Below, one piece after another: positions 7,797 through 16,488 of a stretch of DNA of 58,117 bases. Position numbers and translations under genes: made by a program. The notes beneath the pieces were generated by a model. The model had not been told where the DNA came from and made no database searches. It worked only from the letters and a program-made list of their open reading frames with translations. The stretch covers positions 1-58,117 of the forward strand of contig NZ_JACJVN010000083.1 of the NCBI RefSeq assembly GCF_014212015.1, written 5' to 3'. Source of the DNA: Cohnella lubricantis. GTDB lineage: Bacteria > Bacillota > Bacilli > Paenibacillales > Paenibacillaceae. Each line of letters opens with the position of its first letter. The stretch's first letter is position 1.

Positions 7797-8795
7797 TTAT
7801 CCATTCACTTGAGCAGGGACGCGAGACTCCTCCGCAGCCGCAGAACGATCGTGCACGAACCGGCCGAGGAAGCTTCGCAGCGCTCCCGCGTACAGCTCCC
7901 GATCCGTGAAGTAGGCCACAGCGTGTCCGGCGTTCGGGATGACCAGCTTCTCCTTGATGGAGACGCAGCTGTCGTACAGCCGGTGCACCATCTCGAACGG
8001 CACGAACGTGTCGGCCTCTCCGTGAATGAACAGGATGGGCTTGGTCGAGCGGGCGACCTGCTTCTCCGCCGAGGCTTCGCCGAACAAGTACCCCGCGCGC
8101 AGACGGCACACGAGGCTCGTCAGCGGAACGAACGGAACGGCCGGCAGTTTGAAGAGGCGCTTGAGCTGATAGGACAGAATGTCCTTGGCTGACGTGTAGG
8201 CGCAGTCGCTGACGATGCCTCGTACCTGATCGGGCAGCTTCTCCCCGCTCGCCATCAGCACCGTTGCTCCGCCCATCGAGATACCGTGCAGCACGATCTG
8301 GCTGCCGGCGCCGACGCGGCCGATGACGTAGTCGATCCACTTGCCGTAGTCCTTCCGCTCGTGCCAGCCGAAGCCGATGTACTCGCCGTCGCTGCGGCCG
8401 TGTCCGCGCGCGTCGGGCATCAGCACGTTGTAGCCGAGCGACTCGTGATACAGCTTCGCGAGCGCCGACATATTGCCGATGGCGTCGCCGGTATAGCCGT
8501 GCGCCAGAATGACCGTCCGGTCCGATGGCCGGCTGGCCGGCAGGTAATACCCGCGCAGCGTCAGTCCGTCATGCGAGACGATCGAGACGTCTTCGAGCGG
8601 CTGCTCGCGAACCCACGCCATCACCTCCGGCGGGGTGAAGGGGTTGTCGTCTTGCTCCAAGTCGGGGCTCGAGGACATGGCCTTCTTGTTGCCTTTGCGC
8701 GAGACGGCGACTTGATAGAAGTGCAGGCTCGCCGCGATCAAGGTAATCACGAGAGCCCCCAAGATCACAAGGATTGTTGTGGCGGCAGTAGGCAT
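7797..8795 (-). CDS. Membrane-anchored alpha/beta hydrolase
   Basis: A 332-residue alpha/beta-hydrolase with an N-terminal membrane helix (about residues 7-25, ILVILGALVITLIAASLHF), which anchors the enzyme to the membrane. The oxyanion HGYTG motif, the nucleophile elbow GISMGG, the acid in HGEADTFVP and the His in NAGHAVAYF complete the catalytic set. It resembles the YqkD/Bem46-like 'alpha/beta hydrolase of the cell envelope' group. The substrate is unknown; lipid or small-ester hydrolysis is the usual guess. It is transcribed alone or with the small ORF at 7641. Confidence 0.85.
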   Translation of the reverse strand: MPTAATTILVILGALVITLIAASLHFYQVAVSRKGNKKAMSSSPDLEQDDNPFTPPEVMAWVREQPLEDVSIVSHDGLTLRGYYLPASRPSDRTVILAHGYTGDAIGNMSALAKLYHESLGYNVLMPDARGHGRSDGEYIGFGWHERKDYGKWIDYVIGRVGAGSQIVLHGISMGGATVLMASGEKLPDQVRGIVSDCAYTSAKDILSYQLKRLFKLPAVPFVPLTSLVCRLRAGYLFGEASAEKQVARSTKPILFIHGEADTFVPFEMVHRLYDSCVSIKEKLVIPNAGHAVAYFTDRELYAGALRSFLGRFVHDRSAAAEESRVPAQVNG

Positions 8796-8891
8796 GTCGA
8801 TCTCTCCGTTGAAGAAGTTGCTGGAAGGGAATTCCTTACCTGCATATATTCTAGCATACCCGCGCAGCGGGGATACAGACGGTGCAGTACG

Positions 8892-9989
8892 TTAAGTGGT
8901 CACTTTCGCCCGTACAGCTTCTGCGTCGGCCGGCGACTCGAGCTGCACACGCTGAATCGGGTATGCCAGCCGCAAGCCTTCGTCCGCCAGAATCTCCAGA
9001 ATCATCAGGTTGATCTCCTGCCGGATTCTCGTATATTCGTCCCAGACGGTCGTGTTCGTGAAGAAGTAGATCATCAGCCCCAAGCTTTGTTCATTGATAT
9101 CATGGAACCGCACCATGATGAGCTCGGGATGGACATGCTTGTTCGAGCGAAGCTCCGTCTCTATTCGGGAAGCTGCGCGCTCCACGCTCTCCGGATCGCT
9201 GTCGAGCGCTACGTTCAGCGTGTACGAGATGCGGCGTTTGCCCATCTTGCTGAAGTTGGTGATCGGCTGGCTCGCCAGCGTAGCGTTCGGTACCGTGACG
9301 ACGGAATCCGCGAACGTGCGGATCTTGGAGCTGCGGAACGTAATGTCCTCGACGACGCCTTCCGTGTCTGGCGTCTGAATCCAATCGCCCTTGGAGAAGG
9401 GCCGCTCGGTGATGATGACGACGCCTCCGAACATATTGCTGAGCGTATCTTTGGCGGCCAGCGCGACGGCGAGGCTGCCCAGTCCCATGCCCGCGACGAC
9501 GCCGTTCACGTTGAACCCCCAATCCGATGCGATGGCGGCGAGCGCCAGCACAATGATCAGGAAGCGCAGCAGCTTGGAGAGGAACGGAATGAGCATGCTC
9601 GACTCATCCATGCCCAGCTTTCGATAGATCCCGGCGAACAGGGTGGAGGATACCGCCGAGATGTTGTACAATCCCCAGCTGGCGAAGATAATGCCTAGAC
9701 TTCGGACGATCCGTTGGAGAAGCGCTTCATAATGCCAGGAAGCGGGTATGTAGATCTCGATTGCCGTATAGAAGCCTATAAGCATAATGATGGCGCCGAT
9801 CGGCTTGCGAATCGATTCGAGCCAATTGGAGAGGTTGTCGCCCTTCACCCATTTGCGAATAAGCAAGGGGAGGAGCCAGCGGGTAACGATCTTGCCGAAG
9901 AGGTAGAAGATCAGGACGGTCCCGATAGAGATGAGCAATCGGATCCAGCGGATTCGTTCAGGCAGATCGGCAATCCAATCCTCGGACAA
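8892..9989 (-). CDS. Mechanosensitive ion channel, MscS family
   Basis: A small-conductance mechanosensitive channel that releases solutes on osmotic downshift. Several N-terminal membrane helices (IRLLISIGTVLIFYLFG, IGAIIMLIGFYTAIEIYI, FLIIVLALAAIASDWG) precede the pore helix rich in Gly and Ala (VVAGMGLGSLAVALAAKDTL) and the beta domain GDWIQTPDTEGVVEDITFRSSKIRT, which is the MscS signature. I place the start at the TTG at 9989 because AGGAGTG lies about 8-10 bases before it (365 residues). An ATG at 10034 is in frame but has GGAGGT directly abutting it. Confidence 0.92.
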   Translation of the reverse strand: MSEDWIADLPERIRWIRLLISIGTVLIFYLFGKIVTRWLLPLLIRKWVKGDNLSNWLESIRKPIGAIIMLIGFYTAIEIYIPASWHYEALLQRIVRSLGIIFASWGLYNISAVSSTLFAGIYRKLGMDESSMLIPFLSKLLRFLIIVLALAAIASDWGFNVNGVVAGMGLGSLAVALAAKDTLSNMFGGVVIITERPFSKGDWIQTPDTEGVVEDITFRSSKIRTFADSVVTVPNATLASQPITNFSKMGKRRISYTLNVALDSDPESVERAASRIETELRSNKHVHPELIMVRFHDINEQSLGLMIYFFTNTTVWDEYTRIRQEINLMILEILADEGLRLAYPIQRVQLESPADAEAVRAKVTT

Positions 9990-10062
9990 CGGCTGTTCAC
10001 TCCTATCTATGTATTTGGTTAGAGATTGTACCATACCTCCGGATGCAGGTCGATGGAACCGA

Positions 10063-10092
10063 TTGACTGGCCATTGGGAGGGTTGGTAAAAT
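10063..10092 (+). promoter_or_regulatory. SigA-type promoter candidate for S66 peptidase
   Basis: TTGACT and TAAAAT are separated by 18 bases; the -10 ends 57 bases before the GTG start of the S66 peptidase gene. Confidence 0.5.
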
Positions 10093-10149
10093 GTAGTATT
10101 CTTCACAAGCGGCATTCATCATTCGAACGAACGGAACGGAGGGATTGGC

Positions 10150-11160
10150 GTGAACCGAATCGTATATCCCGCACCTTTGCGTCTTGGCGACAAGATTGCC
10201 GTGACGGCGCCATCGAGCGGTACCGGGCCGGAGCAGCACGACATGCTGCGGCAAGCCAAGCGGAGCTTGGAGAGCATGGGGTTCCAGGTCGCAGAAGGCC
10301 GGACGATCTGGACGAACGAGAAGTGTGTGAGCGCGCCCAGAGAGACGAGAGCGCGCGAGCTGGAGGCCTTCCTGGCGGATGATGAGGTGAAGGCGATCAT
10401 TCCGCCATGGGGCGGCGAGTTCCTCATGGAGCTGCTCCCGCTGATCGATTGGGAGAGGTGGAAGGCGCAGGCGCCCAAGTGGCTTCTGGGCTACTCGGAT
10501 ATTAGCACGTTGTTGTTCGTATACACCTTGTTAACCGGTCATGCGACCGCCCATGGGCCTAATTATTTCGATGTCGGCTCCGAATCGCCGGACGAGCTGA
10601 CCGCACGCTGTCTGGATGTGCTTCGTATGGGTCGGGGCGCAGCGGCGCGTCAGACTTCCTCATCCCGCTACCGTTCCTCCTGGCACAATCCGCCGGATTC
10701 GGACACGCGTTGGGAGATCCTCGGCGGAGGAGAGCGCGCTCGGTTCAGCGGCCGATTGATCGGCGGATGCCTAGACACGCTGTCCAGCTTGCCAGGCACT
10801 CGCTACGCGCCGGTGGAGTCGTTCGTGCGAAGCTATTGCGAGGACAGCGGCGTCATCTGGTACTTGGAGAGCTGCGAGATGAATGCGGCGGATATCTACC
10901 GGAGCCTCTGGCAGATGGAGCAGAGCGGCTGGTTCCGCCGGATGAACGGCGTCCTCATCGGCCGCCCGGCCGGCTATTCCCATGCGGATGGCTTTGAGCT
11001 GACGGATGCGCTGTCCGCCGTGTTCGGCCCCATGGGCATCCCCGTCGTGTATAACGCCGACATTGGGCACGTCCCGCCGCAGCTGACGCTCGTGAACGGC
11101 GCGCTCGCCGAGGTGTCCTGCTCCGGCGGACGCGGGGAGCTGACGATGACGTTGAGCTGA
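10150..11160 (+). CDS. S66 peptidase (LD-carboxypeptidase / MccF-like)
   Basis: A 336-residue serine peptidase of family S66. The nucleophile Ser116 is seen in GYSDIS, the glutamate in the WYLESCEMNAADIY segment and the histidine in NADIGHVPPQLTL. The IIPPWGGEFLMELL segment matches the family's N-terminal domain. Members are either murein LD-carboxypeptidases (LdcA, which trim tetrapeptides in wall recycling) or microcin C immunity peptidases (MccF). The GYSDIS and WGG features suit the MccF-like branch, but the two cannot be separated by eye. GTG start with GGAGGGA upstream. Confidence 0.85.
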   Translation: MNRIVYPAPLRLGDKIAVTAPSSGTGPEQHDMLRQAKRSLESMGFQVAEGRTIWTNEKCVSAPRETRARELEAFLADDEVKAIIPPWGGEFLMELLPLIDWERWKAQAPKWLLGYSDISTLLFVYTLLTGHATAHGPNYFDVGSESPDELTARCLDVLRMGRGAAARQTSSSRYRSSWHNPPDSDTRWEILGGGERARFSGRLIGGCLDTLSSLPGTRYAPVESFVRSYCEDSGVIWYLESCEMNAADIYRSLWQMEQSGWFRRMNGVLIGRPAGYSHADGFELTDALSAVFGPMGIPVVYNADIGHVPPQLTLVNGALAEVSCSGGRGELTMTLS

Positions 11161-11240
11161 CCTTCGGGGCGCGGTTCTCTGCTGCATGGACTTCAAGCAA
11201 GAATTAGGCGCCGCAGTAACGCTTCGGCTGCCGAGCAAGG

Positions 11241-11281
11241 CAATGGCCGGCAACCCCCATTCCGGGTGGTGCCGGCCATTG
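11241..11281. terminator. Hairpin between convergent genes
   Basis: Perfect 12-bp arms CAATGGCCGGCA and TGCCGGCCATTG enclose 17 bases. No strong T-tract follows, so termination efficiency is uncertain; placement between convergent genes supports the role. Confidence 0.6.
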
Positions 11282-11284
11282 TCA

Positions 11285-11665
11285 TCACAGTGCCCCCGCC
11301 TCTTGGGCGATCTGCCAGGCTCTGTCGTAATCCTCCGCCTCCACGATCGCGCATAGCATAATGTCCCGCCCGGTCACGCGATTGTCCGGTCCGCCGGAGC
11401 TCATCCCGCTGGCGCTGACGCTCGCGGCGAGGAGGGGGGCCGTATCGGGGTTGTCGGTATCCGCGCCCATCGTCAGGTAGCCGAGCCCCCGGAAGTTGCC
11501 GGTGATCGTCTGGCCGAGCTGGTCGAGATTCTGCATGCCGGTGCCGCTATACCCGTCGAACCGGTCGATGGCATAATCGATGAGCCTTAGCGATTTGATC
11601 TGCTCCACGGCTCGTTTGGCCTGATCAGGCGTGTTGAAGTAGGCGAAAAGCGTTCTCTCCGGCAT
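11285..11665 (-). CDS. Uncharacterised 126-residue protein
   Basis: I do not recognise a named family. The start at ATG 11665 is chosen because GGGAGGA lies about 6 bases before it; an in-frame ATG at 11770 would add a hydrophobic 35-residue N-terminus but has a poor ribosome site. The protein opens PERTLFAYFNTPDQAKRAVEQIKSL and looks like an alpha/beta domain with an ACT- or ferredoxin-like rhythm, followed by a Gly/Ser-rich linker (SVSASGMSSGG) and an IMLCAIVEAEDYDRAWQIAQEAGA helix. This recalls small stress proteins in which paired strands and helices repeat. It stands alone, divergent from folD. Confidence 0.7.
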   Translation of the reverse strand: MPERTLFAYFNTPDQAKRAVEQIKSLRLIDYAIDRFDGYSGTGMQNLDQLGQTITGNFRGLGYLTMGADTDNPDTAPLLAASVSASGMSSGGPDNRVTGRDIMLCAIVEAEDYDRAWQIAQEAGAL

Positions 11666-11762
11666 GATATTCCTCCCATTCCGGTAATGGCCGTCCATGA
11701 TCTTCCCTAGTATGGTCAGCGCGCCGGACCCTATACCCGCCGTCGCAATCGCAGAAGCGATC

Positions 11763-11791
11763 TTGAACATACCCGCCTGATACGGTATGAT
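11763..11791 (+). promoter_or_regulatory. SigA promoter for the folD riboswitch transcript
   Basis: TTGAAC, a 17-base spacer and TATGAT predict a start near 11798, exactly at the beginning of the ZTP aptamer. Confidence 0.75.
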
Positions 11792-11797
11792 CGAAGC

Positions 11798-11918
11798 AAC
11801 AAGTCGTGCGTGACTGGCGGAGCATGGGATTAACCATGAGGGAGCGCGCGGGATACGAGCCGTACGCCTGGGCAGAGGTAAGAGGATGGGCATCCTCTTG
11901 CCTCTTTCTATTTTTATT
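11798..11918 (+). promoter_or_regulatory. ZTP (pfl) riboswitch with terminator, upstream of folD
   Basis: The aptamer (about 11798-11873) carries the conserved blocks of the ZTP/ZMP-sensing pfl RNA: GTCGTGCGTGACTGGCGGA, TGGGATTAACCA, AGGGAGC and CGCCTGGGCA in that order. It is followed by an expression platform with near-perfect 15-bp arms (11874-11888, 11891-11905) and a TTTCTATTTTT tract to 11918, 33 bases before the folD start. ZMP accumulates when 10-formyl-tetrahydrofolate is short; binding is known to allow readthrough, turning on folate one-carbon genes such as folD. Identification is by consensus reading. Confidence 0.9.
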
Positions 11919-11950
11919 CGCCCCAATTAGAGGAAGGGAGTTGCGTCAAC

Positions 11951-12796
11951 ATGTCGCAGCAGAAGCTCATTCTGGACGGCGCGCGCGTCGCCCAAGAGAT
12001 CAAGGACCAATTGGCGGAGCGGGTGAAGGCACTGACCGCGAAGGGAATCGTCCCGTGCCTCGCCACGATTCTGGCGGGGGACGATCCGGCATCCGCCACT
12101 TACGTCCGCATGAAGGGGAACGCCTGCCGGAAGCTTGGCATGGAGTCGCGCCGCATCGAACTGCCTAAGGAGACGACGACGGAGCAGTTGATTGCCGCCA
12201 TCCGCGAGCTGAACGAGGACCCGGCCGTTCACGGCATCCTGCTGCAGCACCCGGTTCCCTCGCAGATTAACGAGCGCGCGGCGTTCGAAGCGATCGATAT
12301 CCGCAAAGACGTGGACGGCGTGACGACACTTGGCTTCGCGCAGAATGCGTTCGGGTTCGCAGCCTATCCGTCCTGCACGCCGGCGGCGATCATCGCCATT
12401 CTTGATTACTATCGGATTCCGATCGAGGGCAAGCACGCCGTCGTCGTCGGCCGCAGCCCGATCCTCGGCAAGCCAGTGTCGCTAATGCTGCTGAACCGCA
12501 ACGCCACCGTCACGGTCTGCCACTCCCGAACGCGCGGGCTGGAGCAGGCGGTCGGCTTGGGCGACATCGTCGTCGCTGCCGTCGGCAAGCCTAGCTTCAT
12601 CCAGGGCGCTTGGCTGAAGGAAGGGGCTGTCGTGCTGGACGCCGGCTACAACGAAGGCAACGTCGGCGACGTCGACTATGAGTCGTGCCTGGCGAAGGCA
12701 AGCGCCATCACGCCGGTGCCCGGCGGCGTCGGGCCGGTGACGATCGCGATGTTGCTGAAGCATACGGTGGAAGCGGCGGAGAGAGCGGCACAATAG
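11951..12796 (+). CDS. folD: Methylenetetrahydrofolate dehydrogenase / cyclohydrolase
   Basis: A 281-residue bifunctional enzyme that interconverts 5,10-methylene-, 5,10-methenyl- and 10-formyl-tetrahydrofolate with NADP, supplying one-carbon units for purines and formyl-Met-tRNA. The catalytic Lys55 is in SATYVRMKGNAC, the folate motif is HGILLQHPVP, the NADP loop is VVGRSPILGKPV, and the C-terminal TPVPGGVGPVTIAMLL is the second family signature. Length is normal. It is controlled by the ZTP riboswitch directly upstream and ends at a strong terminator, so it is monocistronic here rather than followed by xseA as in Bacillus subtilis. Confidence 0.97.
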   Translation: MSQQKLILDGARVAQEIKDQLAERVKALTAKGIVPCLATILAGDDPASATYVRMKGNACRKLGMESRRIELPKETTTEQLIAAIRELNEDPAVHGILLQHPVPSQINERAAFEAIDIRKDVDGVTTLGFAQNAFGFAAYPSCTPAAIIAILDYYRIPIEGKHAVVVGRSPILGKPVSLMLLNRNATVTVCHSRTRGLEQAVGLGDIVVAAVGKPSFIQGAWLKEGAVVLDAGYNEGNVGDVDYESCLAKASAITPVPGGVGPVTIAMLLKHTVEAAERAAQ

Positions 12797-12805
12797 AATG
12801 CACAG

Positions 12806-12834
12806 AGGGGCTCTCCCTGCAAGGGAGAGCCCCT
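12806..12834. terminator. Bidirectional terminator
   Basis: Perfect 13-bp arms AGGGGCTCTCCCT and AGGGAGAGCCCCT with a 3-base loop, between the convergent folD and DUF6171-like genes. Confidence 0.8.
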
Positions 12835-12865
12835 ATCCTGTCATCGCACATATTGGCAATTCACG

Positions 12866-13132
12866 TTAACCGGCCCATCGGCTGCCGCCGGGCGCCGGGC
12901 ATGTTCGATCCAAGAACTTGGCCCTCACTTGAACGACGCAGCCGCAATGAGCGCAAGTAGTGCCGTACTGCAGGGAGGGACATGCCGAGCAAGCCGACAA
13001 CCGATTCTCGTAGACGTCATCCGTCACACATGCGTCGGGGAACCGAGCCAGTTTGCGAACCATATTCTCGATCTGCTCCTGAGTGACATGCACATCTGCA
13101 GAACAGCCTTTGCACGAAGATGGGGTTGACAT
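12866..13132 (-). CDS. Small cysteine-rich protein, DUF6171-like
   Basis: An 88-residue protein. The ATG at 13132 is chosen because AAAGGAGGG lies upstream at good spacing; longer in-frame starts have none. Cysteines are arranged as CKGC near the N-terminus, then CSACP and CAHCGC, followed by VQVRAKFLDRTCP. This pattern of three Cys pairs suggests one or two structural zinc sites and matches the small DUF6171 proteins of Bacillales. No function is known. It is a single gene ending at the folD terminator. Confidence 0.75.
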   Translation of the reverse strand: MSTPSSCKGCSADVHVTQEQIENMVRKLARFPDACVTDDVYENRLSACSACPSLQYGTTCAHCGCVVQVRAKFLDRTCPAPGGSRWAG

Positions 13133-13194
13133 ACGAGCGCCCTCCTTTGCCTTTCTCCACATGATAGCACGATTCCAAGCGAGAAGATGACGGT

Positions 13195-13323
13195 TTATCG
13201 GGCGGCGTGGCTTCCCCATACGGCGGTTCCCGTATCGGACAAGGCGCTGAAGGTCATCATATCGGACAGCGTCCCCGGATCCCACTGGCGGACGAATACG
13301 CCTCGGTAGGCGACGCCGTCCAC
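13195..13323 (-). CDS. Possible 42-residue ORF or gene remnant
   Basis: From a GTG at 13323 to a TAA at 13197-13195 the frame reads VDGVAYRGVFVRQWDPGTL and continues to SDTGTAVWGSHAAR. The composition looks protein-like, with no rare-residue runs. It lies directly behind the ArsR-type gene in the same direction. No family is recognised. It may be the surviving C-terminus of a lost gene. Confidence 0.3.
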   Translation of the reverse strand: MDGVAYRGVFVRQWDPGTLSDMMTFSALSDTGTAVWGSHAAR

Positions 13324-13426
13324 CTTCGAGGTTCCACCAGTACTAGTTGTCTCGATGCTTCGAGTTGAACCGGATGAGCATGCCTGGCGGGCACGTATGC
13401 CGCTGCATATTGCTAGGTTCGGTGGG

Positions 13427-14356
13427 TTAACTTCCGCTCCCCGCAGGAACGGTCTTCTCGTAATAGAGACGGAAAACCATGTCTTGCTTGTAATTGCCAA
13501 ACCCATTGCCGAACAGCGTTATGCCTCCGATATTGCGGGAGTTGTTCTCCACTGCGATCCGCAGCGTCCATTGTTTGTCCCATATATTGATTTGATCGAG
13601 CGTCACGTCGGACAGGGGATTGCCATCCATGCGGGTGCCATGGTTGGTAACCGTCAGATGCTTGAGCAGTCCGTACTGGTTGATATTATCAGGCCACCAG
13701 GTCGGGTTGTATTTGCCGCGTTTATCGCCGTAGTCTCCCGGACTCGTCCAAGTGCCAAGATTCACGTTGTTCATATAGAACGTAATGTCGGACGGCCAAT
13801 TATTGTTCGTAAGAGGAGCTTCCGACGCAATCTCCATCGAGATGACCAACTCGGTGGGGTTCTCGGTAGAGAGGAGGAAGTTAGGGATTTTATATTCGAT
13901 AAAGCCTTCGCTGAACCAGAGAATCTTCGCTTGGAATCGATCTGCATCTAGGAAAGAGCGAGGGTCGTCGACGATGCCGAGGAACTTCTCGGTTGTAGCC
14001 AGCCCGCACGTTGGCTCCACTTGGAAGTCTGTGAAGTGCCCGACAGCAATGTCTCGCTGGTGATATTCCCGGATGTGGTCAACCTTGTTGGGGAAAATGA
14101 TCTCAGCCTGCTCAACCTGCAAGGAGCAGATCTTCTGCACGCCGCCGCGGCTTGGCTGCATCTCACTGCGGATAATGCCTGCTTTCTCTAATTTCTTGAT
14201 ATGCATGGTCATAATAGCGCTGCTTAGTCCGACAGCTTCGGATAATTCCCGAATATTCATCGGCCGCTTCGCCAAGAGATGGATAACCTTGAGGCGGACG
14301 CTGCTTGCCAGCGCTTCGTACACGGGCAAGGACTTCTCGGAAATGTCTAAATCCAT
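13427..14356 (-). CDS. ArsR-type regulator with C-terminal sensor domain
   Basis: A 309-residue one-component regulator. Residues about 10-75 form a winged helix (SVRLKVIHLLAKRPMNIRELSEAVGLSS and MTMHIKKLEKAGIIRSE). The remaining 200 residues are beta-rich and aromatic, with segments such as FYMNNVNLGTWTSPGDYGD and YNPTWWPDNINQYG, and look like a jelly-roll, possibly sugar-binding. The gene is divergent from the GH51 arabinofuranosidase with a shared 308-base regulatory region, so it most likely controls that gene. The ATG has GGAGG 7 bases upstream. The effector is inferred (arabinose oligomers), not shown. Confidence 0.8.
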   Translation of the reverse strand: MDLDISEKSLPVYEALASSVRLKVIHLLAKRPMNIRELSEAVGLSSAIMTMHIKKLEKAGIIRSEMQPSRGGVQKICSLQVEQAEIIFPNKVDHIREYHQRDIAVGHFTDFQVEPTCGLATTEKFLGIVDDPRSFLDADRFQAKILWFSEGFIEYKIPNFLLSTENPTELVISMEIASEAPLTNNNWPSDITFYMNNVNLGTWTSPGDYGDKRGKYNPTWWPDNINQYGLLKHLTVTNHGTRMDGNPLSDVTLDQINIWDKQWTLRIAVENNSRNIGGITLFGNGFGNYKQDMVFRLYYEKTVPAGSGS

Positions 14357-14415
14357 AATGATCCTCCAGTTCAGATAGATGCGGTAAGAAGGCTAGCATG
14401 AATACTATATATTTT

Positions 14416-14444
14416 TATTAACTATTTCGCAATGCTTGTGTCAA
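14416..14444 (-). promoter_or_regulatory. SigA promoter candidate for the ArsR-type gene
   Basis: On the minus strand TTGACA (14444-14439), 17 bases and TTAATA (14421-14416), 60 bases before the regulator's start codon. Confidence 0.6.
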
Positions 14445-14505
14445 TCGGTTGAATAATGACTACGAACCAAAGATATTGATCAACGTTCCTCGAAGCGCAC
14501 GAGTA

Positions 14506-14534
14506 TTGACACTTATTACCGGCACAAGTATTGT
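14506..14534 (+). promoter_or_regulatory. SigA promoter candidate for the arabinofuranosidase gene
   Basis: TTGACA, 17 bases and TATTGT. The octamer ATTGACAC here and its inverse GTGTCAAT at 14437-14444 mirror each other about 60 bases apart, so the -35 regions of the two divergent promoters form an inverted pair. The rest of 14357-14664 is AT-rich with no gene. Confidence 0.6.
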
Positions 14535-14664
14535 TAATATATAGACTGATATATTGCGATTATCATTAATCAATTCCAAGCAGAACATCATGAGGTTATC
14601 GATTTCTTCTGAGAGCAAGCCAGTTCATCTGTTCTGTATTCTACACCTGATGGAGGAGAAGACA

Positions 14665-16152
14665 TTGTCGAACCAGAAAGTTGTCGTTCACGCCGATTGG
14701 ACTCTTGGAACCATTAACAAGAATATCTACGGGCATTTCTCCGAGCATCTGGGACGCTGCATCTATGAGGGGCTGTGGGTGGGCGAGGATTCGCCGATTC
14801 CGAACACGAAGGGCATTCGCAACGATGTGCTGGAAGCGCTTCAGAAGCTGCGCGTGCCGGTTCTTCGCTGGCCGGGCGGCTGCTTCGCCGACGAATATCA
14901 TTGGAAGGACGGCGTCGGTCCGCGCGAGAAGCGCAAGCGGATGATCAACACGCATTGGGGCGGCGTTGTGGAGAATAACCATTTCGGCACGCACGAGTTC
15001 TTCCAGCTGTGCGAGCTTCTGGGCGCCGAGCCGTACATCTGCGGCAACGTAGGCAGCGGCACCGTTCAGGAGATGTCCGAGTGGGTTGAGTATATGACCT
15101 TTGACGGCGAGTCGCCGATGGCGAATTGGCGCCGGGAGAACGGCCGGGAGCAGCCTTGGAAGCTGAAGTACTTCGGCGTCGGCAATGAGAACTGGGGCTG
15201 CGGCGGCAGCATGAAGGCGGAGCACTACGCCAATCTGTACCGCAATTATCAGACCTACGTCCGCCAATACGGAGACAACAAGCTGTACAAGATCGCAGGC
15301 GGCCCTAACGTCGACGATTACCACTGGACCGATGTGCTGATGCGCGAGGCTCACTGGATGATGGATGGGCTGAGCTTGCATTATTATACGGTTCCGGGCA
15401 CCTGGGGACATAAGGGGTCCGCGCTCGACTTCGATGAGCAGGAATGGTTCGTGACGGTGCAGAAGGCGCTGCATATGGATGAGCTCATTACACGGCACAG
15501 CACGATCATGGACCGCTACGATCCGAAGAAGCGCGTCGGCCTGATCGTCGACGAATGGGGCAACTGGTTCGATGTGGAGCCCGGCACGAATCCGGGCTTC
15601 CTGTACCAGCAGAACACGATGCGCGACGCCATCGTGGCGGCGGTTCATCTGCACGTATTCCAGAAGCATTGCGGCCGCGTGCAGATGGCGAACCTGGCGC
15701 AGATGGTCAACGTCCTCCAAGCCGTCATTCTGACGGAAGGGGATAAGATGCTGCTGACGCCGACGTACCATGTGCTGGAGATGTTCAAGGAGCATCAGGA
15801 TGCCGAAGCGCTGGCTATTCACGGCACGTTCGGGGAGTACGAGCTGAATGGCGCGAGCTTGCCGCAAGTGAGCGTGTCGGCTTCGAAGAAGGACGGCAAG
15901 GTGCTCGTCAGCTTGTGCAACCTGAGCCACAAGGATGCAGCCGGGCTTGAGATTGAGCTGCGCGGGACGGAGGATTCGTACGTCTGCAACGGCTTGATTC
16001 TGGCAGGCGACAGCATCGGCGCTCACAACACGTTCGAGCAGCCCGACCGCGTAGCGCCGAAGGCATTCGACGGCGCGGCGCTCTCCGGAGGCAAGCTGCG
16101 CGTGGATCTGCCTGCCGCTTCCGTCGTGACGCTGACGTTGGAAGTGAAGTAA
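14665..16152 (+). CDS. abfA: Alpha-L-arabinofuranosidase, GH51
   Basis: A 495-residue intracellular enzyme (no signal peptide) that releases arabinofuranose from arabino-oligosaccharides. The TTG at 14665 is chosen because GGAGGAG lies 6 bases before it; an in-frame ATG at 14650 overlaps that site. The fold signatures are [33 protein letters not shown] and [14 protein letters not shown]. The acid/base is Glu175 (GNENWG) and the nucleophile Glu297 (VDEWGN), positions close to those of Geobacillus GH51 enzymes. The C-terminal beta domain (from about residue 380) is complete. Likely controlled by the divergent ArsR-type protein. Confidence 0.95.
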   Translation: MSNQKVVVHADWTLGTINKNIYGHFSEHLGRCIYEGLWVGEDSPIPNTKGIRNDVLEALQKLRVPVLRWPGGCFADEYHWKDGVGPREKRKRMINTHWGGVVENNHFGTHEFFQLCELLGAEPYICGNVGSGTVQEMSEWVEYMTFDGESPMANWRRENGREQPWKLKYFGVGNENWGCGGSMKAEHYANLYRNYQTYVRQYGDNKLYKIAGGPNVDDYHWTDVLMREAHWMMDGLSLHYYTVPGTWGHKGSALDFDEQEWFVTVQKALHMDELITRHSTIMDRYDPKKRVGLIVDEWGNWFDVEPGTNPGFLYQQNTMRDAIVAAVHLHVFQKHCGRVQMANLAQMVNVLQAVILTEGDKMLLTPTYHVLEMFKEHQDAEALAIHGTFGEYELNGASLPQVSVSASKKDGKVLVSLCNLSHKDAAGLEIELRGTEDSYVCNGLILAGDSIGAHNTFEQPDRVAPKAFDGAALSGGKLRVDLPAASVVTLTLEVK

Positions 16153-16247
16153 GGCGACGGACGTGGCAAGACTCCGGCTGGAGATTCTGGCCGCAGGGTA
16201 GGGTTCGACCGCAACTTGGCGGTGAGCCTGCACCACGGCAGCTATAG

Positions 16248-16297
16248 CAGGGGTGTCCCAGGTCATGCCAATGGCCTAAGGGGCGCCCCTGTTTCTT
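16248..16297 (+). terminator. Terminator after abfA
   Basis: Imperfect arms CAGGGGTGTCCCAGG and CCTAAGGGGCGCCCCTG are followed by TTTCTT. Confidence 0.6.
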
Positions 16298-16488
16298 CGG
16301 ATTAGGAATTCAAGAGTCAATTCCTGCCGGCAATGCTCTCAAGAGGCGCGTGAAGGGTCGGATTTGATTTGAGCTCGCCTCCTTTTTACAATGTACGCGG
16401 CTTCCTTAATGCCCTAAATAATGAACCCGATTAGCTCTTCATTCGTATCTCTACTATAGATCCTAAATCGGACAAGCTCGCAGGCATC

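Noticed and set aside
7531..8340. 269-codon minus-strand frame overlapping the hydrolase
   Set aside because: It runs through the 3' half of the hydrolase in another frame and then over the terminator; composition is Arg/Pro/Ser-rich like a shadow frame.
13340..13385. tRNA-like T-arm (GGTTCAACTC on the minus strand)
   Set aside because: No acceptor stem, anticodon arm or CCA could be paired around it.
14641..16266. 541-codon open frame on the minus strand antisense to abfA
   Set aside because: It mirrors the codon bias of the GH51 gene, is rich in His, Arg and Leu without domains, and lacks a ribosome site. The same holds for other long antisense frames at 22442-23800, 53099-54370, 46986-47414 and 25305-26138.
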